Below are positions 1-8,033 of a stretch of DNA of 20,617 nucleotides, in pieces. Every line of letters begins with the position of its first letter. Position 1 is the stretch's first letter. Origin of the DNA: Crocinitomicaceae bacterium (GTDB taxonomy: Bacteria > Bacteroidota > Bacteroidia > Flavobacteriales_D > Crocinitomicaceae); assembly GCA_024643585.1 (NCBI GenBank), contig JAHEMP010000011.1, positions 1 through 20,617 on the forward strand, read 5' to 3'. A program made the translations under genes and the position numbers. The notes beneath the pieces are model-generated. The model was not told where the DNA came from, did not search any database, and saw only the letters and a list, made by a program, of their open reading frames with translations.

Positions 1-681
1 TTCATTTTGCAGAAAATAATCTAAAATATCATTTTTGGATGCTCTCATTTTATTCTCAAAAACTCTGTCGAAGCGTAAATCTCCCGTTACAGAAGTATTT
101 TTTATACCAACTCCTTCCAACAACAAACGAGAATTTTGGTCTTGAAGGAAGATGTGGTCAAACCGATTTAATACTTTTCTATAAAAACCGCCATACCACT
201 TAAAATAAATTTGATTGGGTCTAAAAATGGCGCTTACTGAATAGATTCGGGCTCCGGATTTCCTTGCCTCCGATAAGTGGTTCGCCCAAAATTCATATTT
301 AACGAAAAAAATGTTTTCGGCTGAAATTGATTTACAAAATTCGCGCGCATTGGAAGGAGTATCAAGTGGCAAATAGCAAACAGCATCAGCAGGATGATTT
401 CTTTTGTGGTAATTTTTCATTCCCGATGGAGAAAAGAATGTGACCAACAAAAAATCTTCTGGAAATTCATTCTTCCAAGCCTCCATCAACGGCAGTCCTT
501 GATCAAATTCACCTAGAGAGGCGCAGTGAAACCAAACTATTCTTCGATTATCCGTTTTAAGATTTTTCCAATCCTTTACTTTTCGACCTTCTATCCAGTC
601 TTTTGCCTTAGGATTAAATAAAGAAGCGATTCGAATCGCTAAAAAATAAGTGAAAACGGATATGTTATAAATTACTGACAT
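1..681 (-). CDS. waaA: Kdo transferase (3-deoxy-D-manno-octulosonic acid transferase), 3' part beyond window
   Basis: I translated this by hand: 227 codons are present, while the family is usually about 410 residues, so the C-terminal donor-binding half lies outside the window. The protein is an inner-membrane-associated GT-B enzyme (GT30) that moves Kdo from CMP-Kdo to lipid A precursor. Visible features are a hydrophobic N-terminal anchor (about residues 3-22), HCASLGEF at 52-59 with the Glu of the S-x-GE motif that is the catalytic base in the family, FFSPSG at 82-87, YLPLDTP at 103-109, KYEFWANHL at 128-136 and VTGDLRFDRV at 198-207. The ATG at 681-679 overlaps the stop of the upstream barrel gene by one base (TAATG), so the two are probably translationally coupled. 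The family call is firm. Whether one or two Kdo residues are added cannot be read from this half. Confidence 0.93.
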   Translation of the reverse strand, partial: MSVIYNISVFTYFLAIRIASLFNPKAKDWIEGRKVKDWKNLKTDNRRIVWFHCASLGEFDQGLPLMEAWKNEFPEDFLLVTFFSPSGMKNYHKRNHPADAVCYLPLDTPSNAREFCKSISAENIFFVKYEFWANHLSEARKSGARIYSVSAIFRPNQIYFKWYGGFYRKVLNRFDHIFLQDQNSRLLLEGVGIKNTSVTGDLRFDRVFENKMRASKNDILDYFLQNE

Positions 682-1445
682 TAGTCGATATAGTAATCTT
701 TAGGCAACCTTTTGTAGATTGGAATTATCCATCCTGCCCGCAATCCAAATTGGACGTCTAATCTGGTCTTGGTGGAAACCGGAATGTCTGGAGTGTCAAA
801 AAATAGGGTCCTTTGGTTTTTGGTAAAACCTTCTTGGAAATAAAACCCTCCGTAAAAATTAACAAACCCTCTGTTCGCCATAAATTGATAACCAATAAAT
901 TGGTGCAGATTGACTCCATTTGTCATTCGGTCGTAACCCTTGCGGTAGTCCAATTCAATTTGCGGCACGACATGGAATGGGGTGTCGATTCTTAGCTTAT
1001 AAGCTAAATACCCAATACCTGCGTGAACAAGAATTCCTGAATTGACATTTGGACTTAATATTGGGAAAAGTTTTCCTGCTGCAATGTTTACGTTTAGTCC
1101 TCGAGACGACAACGAAACTTGAGCAATATCGCCGCTTTGATCGGTAATGTTTCCTTTCGAGTCTCTGATATTTGCTAGTACATCTGGTAGACGTATTTGA
1201 TTTCCAAAAAGAAAATTTGCATCGAGTCCCCAAAACCAATTTTTTGATGTTTTGTATCCAGTCATTAAACCTACATGGTTAATAAATCCGAATCGATCAG
1301 CCAAATCAGCTTGAGACCAATTTGCACCGTAGTGTACTCCAAGCATTGGAGTACTTATTATTGAGTCTGTTACATTTCTTTGAGCTAACATGAAGGCGTT
1401 GTTCAAAATCAAAAAGGATAGACTCAGTAAAAAACGTTTTTTCAT
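681..1445 (-). CDS. Outer-membrane beta-barrel protein, conserved type, upstream of waaA
   Basis: The protein has 254 residues. It begins with a signal peptide (KKR, then a hydrophobic stretch, cleavage likely after about A21-Q22). The mature part alternates polar and hydrophobic residues and is rich in Gly and aromatics, as in eight-stranded OmpA/PorT-like barrels: GVHYGANWS, VGLMTGYK, WFWGLDANFLFG, GLNVNIAAGKLFP, GYLAYKLRI, HQFIGYQFMA, FVNFYGGFYF and FGLRAGWIIPIY near the C-terminus. I do not recognise a named gene. Its 1-base overlap with waaA suggests co-expression and perhaps a role in envelope or LPS biogenesis, but that rests on context only. A TAATTTTG -7 box ends 5 bases before the ATG, so the mRNA may be almost leaderless. 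An outer-membrane barrel is well supported; its function is unknown. Confidence 0.75.
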   Translation of the reverse strand: MKKRFLLSLSFLILNNAFMLAQRNVTDSIISTPMLGVHYGANWSQADLADRFGFINHVGLMTGYKTSKNWFWGLDANFLFGNQIRLPDVLANIRDSKGNITDQSGDIAQVSLSSRGLNVNIAAGKLFPILSPNVNSGILVHAGIGYLAYKLRIDTPFHVVPQIELDYRKGYDRMTNGVNLHQFIGYQFMANRGFVNFYGGFYFQEGFTKNQRTLFFDTPDIPVSTKTRLDVQFGLRAGWIIPIYKRLPKDYYID

Positions 1446-1450
1446 GGAAC

Positions 1451-1458
1451 CAAAATTA
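1451..1458 (-). promoter_or_regulatory. Candidate -7 promoter box (TAATTTTG) for the barrel-waaA pair
   Basis: Read on the minus strand, TAATTTTG matches the Bacteroidota -7 consensus TAnnTTTG exactly. It ends only 5 bases before the ATG at 1445, so a start site at the usual distance would fall at or next to the start codon. I found no convincing -33 TTG element at normal spacing. Confidence 0.5.
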
Positions 1459-1574
1459 CAATCTTTTTTTAGTTCTTTAAGTATGCATTGAATGAACTAT
1501 ATGTCAAATTGAATAAAGTGTTGGTTATCGTGTATTTCTTGCACTCTTAGGCTAAGAATGCCATAACTTTATCT

Positions 1575-1582
1575 TATATTTG
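1575..1582 (+). promoter_or_regulatory. Candidate -7 promoter box (TATATTTG) of the polysaccharide operon
   Basis: TATATTTG is a perfect TAnnTTTG match, 31 bases before the wbpE-type ATG at 1614, which predicts a leader of about 25 bases. The nearest TTG (1539-1541) is too far upstream to be a normal -33 element, so the upstream half is weak. The rest of the 168-base divergent gap (1446-1613) holds nothing else I can recognise. Confidence 0.6.
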
Positions 1583-1613
1583 CCACCGATTTTCATGTAA
1601 ATAAAACGCAAGA

Positions 1614-2750
1614 ATGAAAAATATTCAAATGGTTGACCTGATTACGCAGTATGCTGAAATTAAATCAGATGTCAATAGTGCTATACTTAATGTAATTGAA
1701 AATGCTCAGTTCATTAATGGACCGGAAGTGCAAAAATTCCAAGCAGAAATGCAAAATTATTTAGGAGTTAAACATGTTATTCCAGTTGCAAATGGAACCG
1801 ATGCTCTTCAAATTGCCTTGATGGCACTTGATTTAAAACCAGGCGATGAGGTTATTACACCGTCATATACATATATAGCCACCACGGAAGTAATGGCCTT
1901 GTTGGGTTTAAAGCCTGTTTTTGTTGATGTAGATCCGGATACTTTCTGTATCAATTTCAATTTGATTGAGGCAGCCATAACACCCAAAACGAAAGCTATT
2001 GTACCTGTTCATTTGTACGGTCAGTCTGCTCCAATGAACGAAATAATGGCAATTGCAAACAAACACAATTTGTTTGTTGTGGAAGATAACGCACAGGCTA
2101 TTGGTTGTGATTATTATCATACGGATACTAAAATTTCAAAAACGGGGACAATTGGTCATATTGGATGTACGTCGTTTTTCCCGTCCAAGAATTTAGGTTG
2201 TTATGGTGATGGCGGAGCTATGTGTACGAATGATGATGATTTGGCGGCAAAAATTAGAATGATAGCTAATCACGGTCAAAGCAAAAGATATTATCACGAT
2301 GTGGTTGGTTGCAATAGTCGATTGGATAGCATTCAAGCCGCTGTTCTTCGTATTAAATTACCAAAATTGGATGCATATAACGATAAAAGAAGAGCTGTTG
2401 CCGACGCTTATGATACCTACTTTTCTCAATATCCAGAAATTAAAACTCCAGTTCGTGCTTTGAATTCGAAACATGTATTTCATCAATATACGGTTCAACT
2501 AGAAGGCATAGACAGAGATGCAATGCAGACTTTTTTAGAGAGCAAAGGAGTTCCTTCAATGATTTACTATCCTGTTCCAGCGCACAAACAAAAAATGTTC
2601 GAACATTTTGGAAGTGCTTCAACAGATTTACCAGTGACGGATTGGTTAACCAAAAGGGTAATTTCCTTTCCAATTCATACTGAAATGGAAGAAGAACAAT
2701 TGAATCATATTTGTCAATCTATTGGCGCATTTATAGAATCCCAGAGATAG
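1614..2750 (+). CDS. wbpE: DegT/DnrJ/EryC1-family PLP aminotransferase, WbpE-like (UDP-3-keto-GlcNAcA transaminase)
   Basis: The 378 residues are the normal length for a sugar-nucleotide transaminase of the DegT/DnrJ/EryC1/StrS family. Visible signatures are the ANGTDALQIAL motif near 59-69, PSYTYIAT at 83-90, VVEDNAQA at 155-162 (D158 and Q161 placed to hold PLP) and FFPSKNLG at 188-195, where K192 is the Schiff-base lysine. The family alone does not fix the substrate. The operon does: WbpA-, WbpB- and WbpD-type genes lie downstream, so it most likely transaminates the 3-keto sugar made by WbpB to UDP-GlcNAc(3NH2)A, with L-glutamate as donor. A 3-amino-6-deoxyhexose transaminase fed by RmlB is the alternative, but no QdtA/FdtA isomerase is visible. 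First gene of the operon; its TAG is one base from the next ATG. Confidence 0.82.
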   Translation: MKNIQMVDLITQYAEIKSDVNSAILNVIENAQFINGPEVQKFQAEMQNYLGVKHVIPVANGTDALQIALMALDLKPGDEVITPSYTYIATTEVMALLGLKPVFVDVDPDTFCINFNLIEAAITPKTKAIVPVHLYGQSAPMNEIMAIANKHNLFVVEDNAQAIGCDYYHTDTKISKTGTIGHIGCTSFFPSKNLGCYGDGGAMCTNDDDLAAKIRMIANHGQSKRYYHDVVGCNSRLDSIQAAVLRIKLPKLDAYNDKRRAVADAYDTYFSQYPEIKTPVRALNSKHVFHQYTVQLEGIDRDAMQTFLESKGVPSMIYYPVPAHKQKMFEHFGSASTDLPVTDWLTKRVISFPIHTEMEEEQLNHICQSIGAFIESQR

Positions 2751-2751
2751 A

Positions 2752-4077
2752 ATGAAGAAAATCGCAGTTATTGGCACAGGCTATGTTGGACTAGTTTCTG
2801 GAACTTGTTTTGCGGAAACGGGTAACGACGTAATTTGTGTGGACATCGATAGTACCAAAGTCGAAAAAATGCGCCGTGGCGAAGTTCCAATTTACGAACC
2901 CCATTTGGACGTTGTTTTTGAGAGAAATATCAAACAAAATAGATTGCGATTTACAACTGATATAGTTGAAGCAGTCAATTCTTCAGAAATCATCTTTTTG
3001 GCTTTGCCAACTCCTCCAGGAGAAGATGGGTCTGCTGACCTTAGTTATGTTTTAGGTGTTGCAGATCAGTTGGGGAAGATAATGACATCCTATAAGGTTA
3101 TTGTAGATAAGTCGACTGTCCCTGTCGGCACCGCAGAAAAGGTTCACGCTGCGATTGCTAAAAATGCAACAGTAGATTTTGCAGTTGTCTCTAATCCAGA
3201 GTTTTTGAGAGAGGGATTTGCAATCGATGACTTTTTAAATCCTGATAGAGTTGTAATTGGGACTTCTGATCCTCGTGCTGCGAAAATTATGGAAGAGTTG
3301 TACAAACCTTTCATCAGAGATGGTCATCCTTTAATTGTAATGGACGAAAAATCAGCTGAGTTGACAAAATATGCTGCCAATGCTTTTCTGGCTACGAAGA
3401 TTACTTTCATGAATGAAATTGCAAATTTTTGCGAGAAAGTTGGTGCGGATGTTGATTGGGTGAGACAAGGAATTGGTTCTGATTCAAGAATTGGACACAA
3501 ATTTCTTTATCCTGGAATTGGTTTTGGAGGAAGTTGTTTCCCAAAAGACGTTAGCGCACTTTTAAAAAGTGGAAAAGCAGCTGGATATGACTTTGAAATC
3601 ATAAACAGTGTTTTGGAAGTAAATGAGAAGCAAAAAGTCACAATGGTTCAAAAAATAACGAATCATTATGGTTCGAATTTGAAAGGGAAACATTTTGCTT
3701 TGTGGGGCTTAGCTTTCAAACCAGATACAGATGATATCCGCGAAGCATCAGCTTTGTATATAATTAAAGAGTTGCTTGAAATGGGGGCTACTATTTCTGC
3801 CTATGATCCGGAAGCAATGGAAAATGTAAAAGGTGTGTTGGGAACCAAAATTGATTTCGCGGATAACCAATACCAAGCTTTACTTAATGCTGATGCTCTT
3901 CTAATTGCAACCGAATGGGGTGCTTTTAGAAATCCTGATTTTGACAAGATAATTTCAACGTTGAAAGAATCCGTGATTTTTGATGGTAGAAACATTTACG
4001 AATTAGACCAAATGAAAAAACTCGGTTTTGTATATTATTCTGTAGGAAGACAAGTAGTCGACGAATCTAAAGGTTAA
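2752..4077 (+). CDS. ugd: UDP-glucose 6-dehydrogenase
   Basis: The cytoplasmic enzyme oxidises UDP-glucose to UDP-glucuronate with two NAD+. It has 441 residues, the typical length for bacterial Ugd. The N-terminal Rossmann motif GTGYVGLVSGTCFAETG covers 8-24 and the NAD-binding acidic residue follows in CVDID. STVPVGT lies at 121-127, SNPEFLREG at 147-155, K206 in the ELTKYAANAF helix, and the catalytic cysteine C262 in GFGGSCFPKD. FALWGLAFKPDTDD marks the C-terminal UDP-binding domain. The motifs are of the Ugd/TuaD type and differ from the WbpA-like dehydrogenase downstream, so these are two distinct enzymes and not duplicates. The next gene decarboxylates its product. Ugd enzymes of B. 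subtilis and E. coli are regulated by tyrosine phosphorylation, which may matter given the phosphatase at 9124. Confidence 0.94.
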   Translation: MKKIAVIGTGYVGLVSGTCFAETGNDVICVDIDSTKVEKMRRGEVPIYEPHLDVVFERNIKQNRLRFTTDIVEAVNSSEIIFLALPTPPGEDGSADLSYVLGVADQLGKIMTSYKVIVDKSTVPVGTAEKVHAAIAKNATVDFAVVSNPEFLREGFAIDDFLNPDRVVIGTSDPRAAKIMEELYKPFIRDGHPLIVMDEKSAELTKYAANAFLATKITFMNEIANFCEKVGADVDWVRQGIGSDSRIGHKFLYPGIGFGGSCFPKDVSALLKSGKAAGYDFEIINSVLEVNEKQKVTMVQKITNHYGSNLKGKHFALWGLAFKPDTDDIREASALYIIKELLEMGATISAYDPEAMENVKGVLGTKIDFADNQYQALLNADALLIATEWGAFRNPDFDKIISTLKESVIFDGRNIYELDQMKKLGFVYYSVGRQVVDESKG

Positions 4078-4078
4078 A

Positions 4079-5074
4079 ATGGAAAGAAGAAAAAAGATAT
4101 TGATTACCGGAGCTGCTGGATTTTTAGGATCGCATCTTTGTGACCGTTTCATCAAAGAAGATTACCATGTTATTGGCATGGACAATCTAATTACGGGTCA
4201 ATTGAAAAATATCGAGCATCTTTTTTCTTTAGAAAATTTTGAGTTTTATCACCACGATGTTTCTAAATTTATTCATGTTCCGGGTGAGTTAGATTATATT
4301 CTTCATTTCGCTTCACCGGCAAGTCCAATTGATTATTTAAAAATTCCTATCCAGACCTTGAAGGTAGGGTCTTTAGGAATACACAATTGCCTTGGTCTAG
4401 CAAAAGCTAAAGGTGCAAGAGTATTAATAGCTTCAACATCAGAGGTGTATGGCGACCCGAGTGTTCATCCACAACCTGAGGAGTATTGGGGGAATGTAAA
4501 CCCAGTCGGACCTAGAGGTGTGTATGACGAAGCAAAAAGATTTCAAGAAGCTATCACCATGGCTTACCATACTTTCCACGGCGTTGAAACGAGAATAATT
4601 AGGATATTTAACACGTACGGACCTAGAATGCGACTGAACGATGGTCGTGTTTTACCTGCGTTTATTGGTCAAGCTTTGCGTGGCGAAGATTTGACAATTT
4701 TTGGAGATGGATCACAAACACGATCTTTCTGCTATGTAGATGATTTAATTGAAGGAATTTACCGTTTACTTTTAAGTGATTATTCTCAACCGGTTAATGT
4801 TGGAAATCCTGACGAAATATCTATCGCTGATTTTGCGGAAGAAATAATAAAACTGACAGGTACAGATCAAAAAGTTATCTACAAAGATTTACCGACAGAC
4901 GATCCAAAACAACGTCAACCAGACATTACCAAGGCAAGAGAAATTCTAAACTGGGAACCGAAAGTTTCTCGTTCTGAAGGTTTGAAAATAACATACGATT
5001 ATTTTAAAAGTTTGTCCCAGGATGAGTTGAATCGGATAGATCACAACAATTTTGACAAATACATTATACGATAA
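4079..5074 (+). CDS. uxs: UDP-glucuronate decarboxylase (UDP-xylose synthase)
   Basis: An extended short-chain dehydrogenase of 331 residues. Evidence: the NAD motif GAAGFLGSHLCD at 11-22, HFASPASP at 76-83, the catalytic segment STSEVYGDP at 119-127 with the UXS-type T-S-E triad, YWGNVNPVGPRGVYDEAKR with Tyr149 and Lys153 of the YxxxK pair, and NTYGPRM plus NDGRVLP further on. These strings are hallmarks of UXS rather than of RmlB, GalE or the ArnA decarboxylase. The reaction converts UDP-GlcA to UDP-xylose in the cytoplasm. It starts one base after ugd (TAA-A-ATG), so substrate and product enzymes are adjacent. The last 20 or so residues form a short tail beyond the usual end of the fold. 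The family call is secure; I infer that the xylose enters the surface glycan. Confidence 0.92.
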   Translation: MERRKKILITGAAGFLGSHLCDRFIKEDYHVIGMDNLITGQLKNIEHLFSLENFEFYHHDVSKFIHVPGELDYILHFASPASPIDYLKIPIQTLKVGSLGIHNCLGLAKAKGARVLIASTSEVYGDPSVHPQPEEYWGNVNPVGPRGVYDEAKRFQEAITMAYHTFHGVETRIIRIFNTYGPRMRLNDGRVLPAFIGQALRGEDLTIFGDGSQTRSFCYVDDLIEGIYRLLLSDYSQPVNVGNPDEISIADFAEEIIKLTGTDQKVIYKDLPTDDPKQRQPDITKAREILNWEPKVSRSEGLKITYDYFKSLSQDELNRIDHNNFDKYIIR

Positions 5075-5644
5075 ATGGATTATTTCGCGCACGAAACGGC
5101 TTTTATAGATGAGGGTTGCACCATTGGTGAAGGAACGAAGATTTGGCATTTTTCCCACATTATGCCAAATTGTAAACTTGGAAAAGGCTGCAACATTGGT
5201 CAGAATGTAGTGGTGTCTCCTGATGTCATTTTAGGCAACAATGTTAAAGTGCAAAACAATGTTTCTATCTACACGGGAGTTGTATGTGAGGATGATGTTT
5301 TTTTAGGGCCATCAATGGTTTTTACGAATGTCATTAATCCGCGAAGTGCAGTTAACCGAAAAAGTGAATATGCAAAGACTGTCGTGAAAAGAGGAGCAAC
5401 AATTGGTGCAAACGCGACAATTGTTTGTGGCCATGATATTGGCGAATTCGCTTTTGTTGGAGCAGGCGCAGTGGTTACAAAAACAGTCCCAGCATATGCT
5501 TTAGTGGTCGGAAATCCCTCACGTCAGATGGGGTGGATGAGCGAGTTTGGACATAGGTTGACTTTTGATGCTTCAGGAATTGCAATATGTGAAGAAAGCG
5601 GAGAAAAGTATAAATTAGAAAACAATACGGTAACGAAATTATAA
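5075..5644 (+). CDS. wbpD: WbpD-like UDP-GlcNAc(3NH2)A N-acetyltransferase
   Basis: A 189-residue left-handed beta-helix acyltransferase. Hexapeptide repeats run from about residue 12 to 120 (CTIGEG, CKLGKGCNIGQ, VILGNNVKV, ATIGANATIV, GEFAFVGAGAVV). The segment FTNVINPRSAVNRKSEY and the tail GWMSEFGHRL...CEESGEKYKL are characteristic of the WbpD/WlbB subgroup, where the enzyme acetylates the 3-amino group with acetyl-CoA to give UDP-GlcNAc(3NAc)A. His120 in the GHDIGE segment is a possible catalytic base, by analogy to the family. The ATG directly abuts the TAA of uxs with no spacer. Neighbouring WbpB- and WbpA-type genes support the assignment. It could act on a related 3-amino uronic acid, but not plausibly on a simple hexose. 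Confidence 0.9.
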   Translation: MDYFAHETAFIDEGCTIGEGTKIWHFSHIMPNCKLGKGCNIGQNVVVSPDVILGNNVKVQNNVSIYTGVVCEDDVFLGPSMVFTNVINPRSAVNRKSEYAKTVVKRGATIGANATIVCGHDIGEFAFVGAGAVVTKTVPAYALVVGNPSRQMGWMSEFGHRLTFDASGIAICEESGEKYKLENNTVTKL

Positions 5645-5647
5645 GAT

Positions 5648-6685
5648 ATGAGCGCTCTTGAACAAAAGATAAAATTTGCCGTTGTCGGTGCAGGCCACAT
5701 CGGAAAACGCCACGCAGAGATGATTCGTCGTGAAGATGAAGCGGAATTGGTAGCAATGGTAGACGTTCGGTCAAAAGAAGAATGTAATGCTGAAGATTTT
5801 GACGTTCCTTTTTTTACAACCGTTGAAGATTTAATCAATTCTGGAATTGATTTTGACATTGTAAACATTTGCACACCAAATGGCTTGCACGCGAGTCAAA
5901 GTCTTTTAGCGTTAGAGGCTAAAAAGCACGTCGTTGTCGAAAAACCAATGGGTTTGAGCAAAGACAATTGCGAAAAAGTAATATTCAAAGCACTTCAAGA
6001 ATCAAAACAAGTTTTTTGTGTGATGCAAAACAGATATTCTCCCCCGTCAGAGTGGATAAAATCAATTGTGAGCGAGGGAATTTTGGGTGATATCTTCATG
6101 GTTCAGTTGAATTGCTATTGGAACAGAGACGATCGATACTATAAAGCAGGAGGATGGAAAGGTTCGAATGATTTGGACGGAGGAACATTGTTTACTCAAT
6201 TTTCGCACTTCATCGATATCATGTATTGGTTGTTTGGAGATATTGATAATATTCAAGGTAAATTTGCCGATTTTACGCACAAACATGTTACAGATTTCGA
6301 AGATTCAGGTTTTGTAAATTTTGACTTTATAAACGGAGGAATGGGTTGTATAAATTACTCTACGTCTGTTGTTGAGAAAAACCTTGAATCTTCCATGACG
6401 GTTATTGGTTCAAAAGGTAGCGTAAAGATTGGTGGGCAGTATATGAATGAGGTTGAAATTTGTAATATCCCTGGATATGAAATGCCAGAATTGGCTCCTA
6501 CGAATCCGGGTAATGACTATGGTCAATACAAAGGCTCTGCTGCCAACCATAATTACGTAATTAAAAATGTAATTGACACAATAAAAGGTAGAACTACCAT
6601 AACTACGAATGCGCTAGAAGGCCTAAAAGTGGTTGAAATAATTGAACGAATCTATAAAGTAAGAAATGAACAATTCAATTTATAA
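5648..6685 (+). CDS. wbpB: WbpB-like UDP-GlcNAcA 3-dehydrogenase (Gfo/Idh/MocA family)
   Basis: A 345-residue NAD-dependent oxidoreductase. The Rossmann motif VVGAGHIGKRHAEM lies at 12-25, ICTPNGLH at 74-81 and VVEKPMG at 96-102 with the family lysine K99. The active-site region GGWKGSNDLDGGTLFTQFSH runs from 168 to 187, with K171 and H187; H187 matches the position of the catalytic histidine in WlbA/WbpB. The enzyme oxidises C3 of UDP-GlcNAcA to the 3-keto sugar, which the WbpE-like enzyme then aminates. In P. aeruginosa WbpB re-oxidises its tightly bound NADH with 2-oxoglutarate and works as a pair with WbpE. Here the two are split by ugd, uxs and wbpD, which is unusual. Its 3' end overlaps the next gene by 20 bases. 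Confidence 0.88.
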   Translation: MSALEQKIKFAVVGAGHIGKRHAEMIRREDEAELVAMVDVRSKEECNAEDFDVPFFTTVEDLINSGIDFDIVNICTPNGLHASQSLLALEAKKHVVVEKPMGLSKDNCEKVIFKALQESKQVFCVMQNRYSPPSEWIKSIVSEGILGDIFMVQLNCYWNRDDRYYKAGGWKGSNDLDGGTLFTQFSHFIDIMYWLFGDIDNIQGKFADFTHKHVTDFEDSGFVNFDFINGGMGCINYSTSVVEKNLESSMTVIGSKGSVKIGGQYMNEVEICNIPGYEMPELAPTNPGNDYGQYKGSAANHNYVIKNVIDTIKGRTTITTNALEGLKVVEIIERIYKVRNEQFNL

Positions 6686-7970
6686 TAAATTAATTAACAA
6701 AGAAGAAACCCTTGCCGTTGTTGGTTTAGGTTATGTAGGGTTACCAATTGCTTTGGCTTTCGCAAAGAAAATTAAAGTGATAGGTTTTGACATCAATGCG
6801 GAACGCGTTGAAATGATGCGTAACAACATTGACCCAAGTAAAGAATTGGAATCAAATGCCTTCGACAATTGTGATATTACTTTCACAAATTCAATTGAAG
6901 ATTTGAAAGCAGCTACATTTTTTGTGGTAGCGGTTCCAACACCAATAGATGAGCATAACTTGCCTAATTTATCTCCATTGCTTTCAGCTAGTAAAACGGT
7001 TGCGAAGGCTTTGAAAAAAGGTGATTACGTTGTTTTTGAATCTACTGTTTATCCAGGATGTACAGAAGAAGATTGTATTCCTTTGCTCGAGGAGAAAAGT
7101 GGATTGAAATGGCACGAAGACTTTAAAGTAGGATATTCACCGGAAAGAATCAATCCAGGGGATCAAGTGCATACCTTGCAAAATGTGGTCAAAGTGGTTT
7201 CAGGATGCTCCGAAGAATCTTTGGAAAACATTGCGAAAACCTACGAACTGGTTGTTGATGCAGGAGTTCATCGTGCTGCCTCAATCAAGGTTGCCGAAGC
7301 TGCCAAAATCATTGAGAATACCCAACGTGATGTGAATATTGCATTGATCAATGAGTTGTCATTAATATTCAATCGTATGGGAATAAATACCTACGATGTT
7401 TTAGAAGCAGCTGGTACAAAATGGAATTTCTTGAAATTTTTCCCAGGATTAGTCGGTGGACATTGTATTGGGGTAGATCCATATTATTTGACGCATAAAG
7501 CTCAGCAAGCAGGCTATCACTCGAAAGTAATTACAAGCGGTCGTTATGTGAATGATTCAATGGGCTTCTACATTGGTAAGCAGACGGCGAAGAAAATTAT
7601 TTCGCAAGGAAAACATATCCAAGATGCTAAGGTTTTGGTAATGGGCGCGACCTTTAAAGAAGATGTTAGTGATATTCGAAATTCGAAAGTAATTGATGTC
7701 GTGAAAGAACTCAAATCCTTCCAAGTGCATGTTGATTTAATAGACCCGCATGCTTCTTCTGAAGAAATGTTGCATGAATACGGTGTCGGATTAATCGATA
7801 AACCAACGAATGATTATGACGCCATAATTGTGGCCGTAAATCACAGAGAATACCAGTCCTTAAAAGAAAGCGATTTTAAAGCGCTTTTGAAGGATGGAAA
7901 AGGAATTTTTGTTGATATAAAGGGTATTTTTAGAGGGAAAATAAATGATCTTGAATACTGGAGTTTATAA
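6666..7970 (+). CDS. wbpA: WbpA-like UDP-N-acetylglucosamine 6-dehydrogenase
   Basis: A second nucleotide-sugar dehydrogenase, 434 residues. The NAD motif VVGLGYVGLPIALAFA covers 18-33; VAVPTPID lies at 88-95, STVYPG at 126-131 and GYSPERINPGD at 156-166, a string typical of the UDP-HexNAc dehydrogenases (WbpA, TviB, WecC). KVAEAAKIIENTQRDVNIA surrounds K214, and GLVGGHCIGVDPYYLTHKA carries the catalytic C267. With WbpB, -E and -D in the same operon, UDP-GlcNAc to UDP-GlcNAcA is the best reaction; a WecC-like UDP-ManNAc dehydrogenase is less likely, since no epimerase is present. The ATG lies inside the end of wbpB (20-base overlap). It is last before a strong terminator. Confidence 0.88.
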   Translation: MNNSIYNKLINKEETLAVVGLGYVGLPIALAFAKKIKVIGFDINAERVEMMRNNIDPSKELESNAFDNCDITFTNSIEDLKAATFFVVAVPTPIDEHNLPNLSPLLSASKTVAKALKKGDYVVFESTVYPGCTEEDCIPLLEEKSGLKWHEDFKVGYSPERINPGDQVHTLQNVVKVVSGCSEESLENIAKTYELVVDAGVHRAASIKVAEAAKIIENTQRDVNIALINELSLIFNRMGINTYDVLEAAGTKWNFLKFFPGLVGGHCIGVDPYYLTHKAQQAGYHSKVITSGRYVNDSMGFYIGKQTAKKIISQGKHIQDAKVLVMGATFKEDVSDIRNSKVIDVVKELKSFQVHVDLIDPHASSEEMLHEYGVGLIDKPTNDYDAIIVAVNHREYQSLKESDFKALLKDGKGIFVDIKGIFRGKINDLEYWSL

Positions 7971-7973
7971 AGG

Positions 7974-8001
7974 AAAAGCGAGATGAAGGTCTCGCTTTTT
8001 T
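7974..8001 (+). terminator. Intrinsic terminator after wbpA
   Basis: A perfect 10-bp stem (AAAAGCGAGA / TCTCGCTTTT) with a 6-base loop (TGAAGG) begins 3 bases after the wbpA stop and runs into six T. This is a textbook rho-independent terminator. It lies between wbpA and rmlB, so it divides the sugar locus into two transcription segments. Confidence 0.88.
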
Positions 8002-8033
8002 AATAAATGAAAAAATAAAACGTTTAGAGAAAA

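Noticed and set aside
997..1239. Open frame of 80 codons on the minus strand inside the barrel gene
   Set aside because: Same strand, other frame, Arg/Ser/Cys-rich composition unlike its neighbours; the 254-residue frame has a signal peptide and barrel pattern.
5475..5874. Two overlapping minus-strand open frames (99 and 116 codons) across the wbpD-wbpB junction
   Set aside because: Both lie antisense to two strongly supported genes, differ in frame, and have low-complexity Ser/Leu-rich translations with no family motif.
1614..7970. The two dehydrogenases (2752 and 6666) as a tandem duplication
   Set aside because: Their signature motifs differ (GFGGSCFPKD against GLVGGHCIGVDPYY, SNPEFLREG against YSPERINPGD), so they belong to different subfamilies with different substrates.
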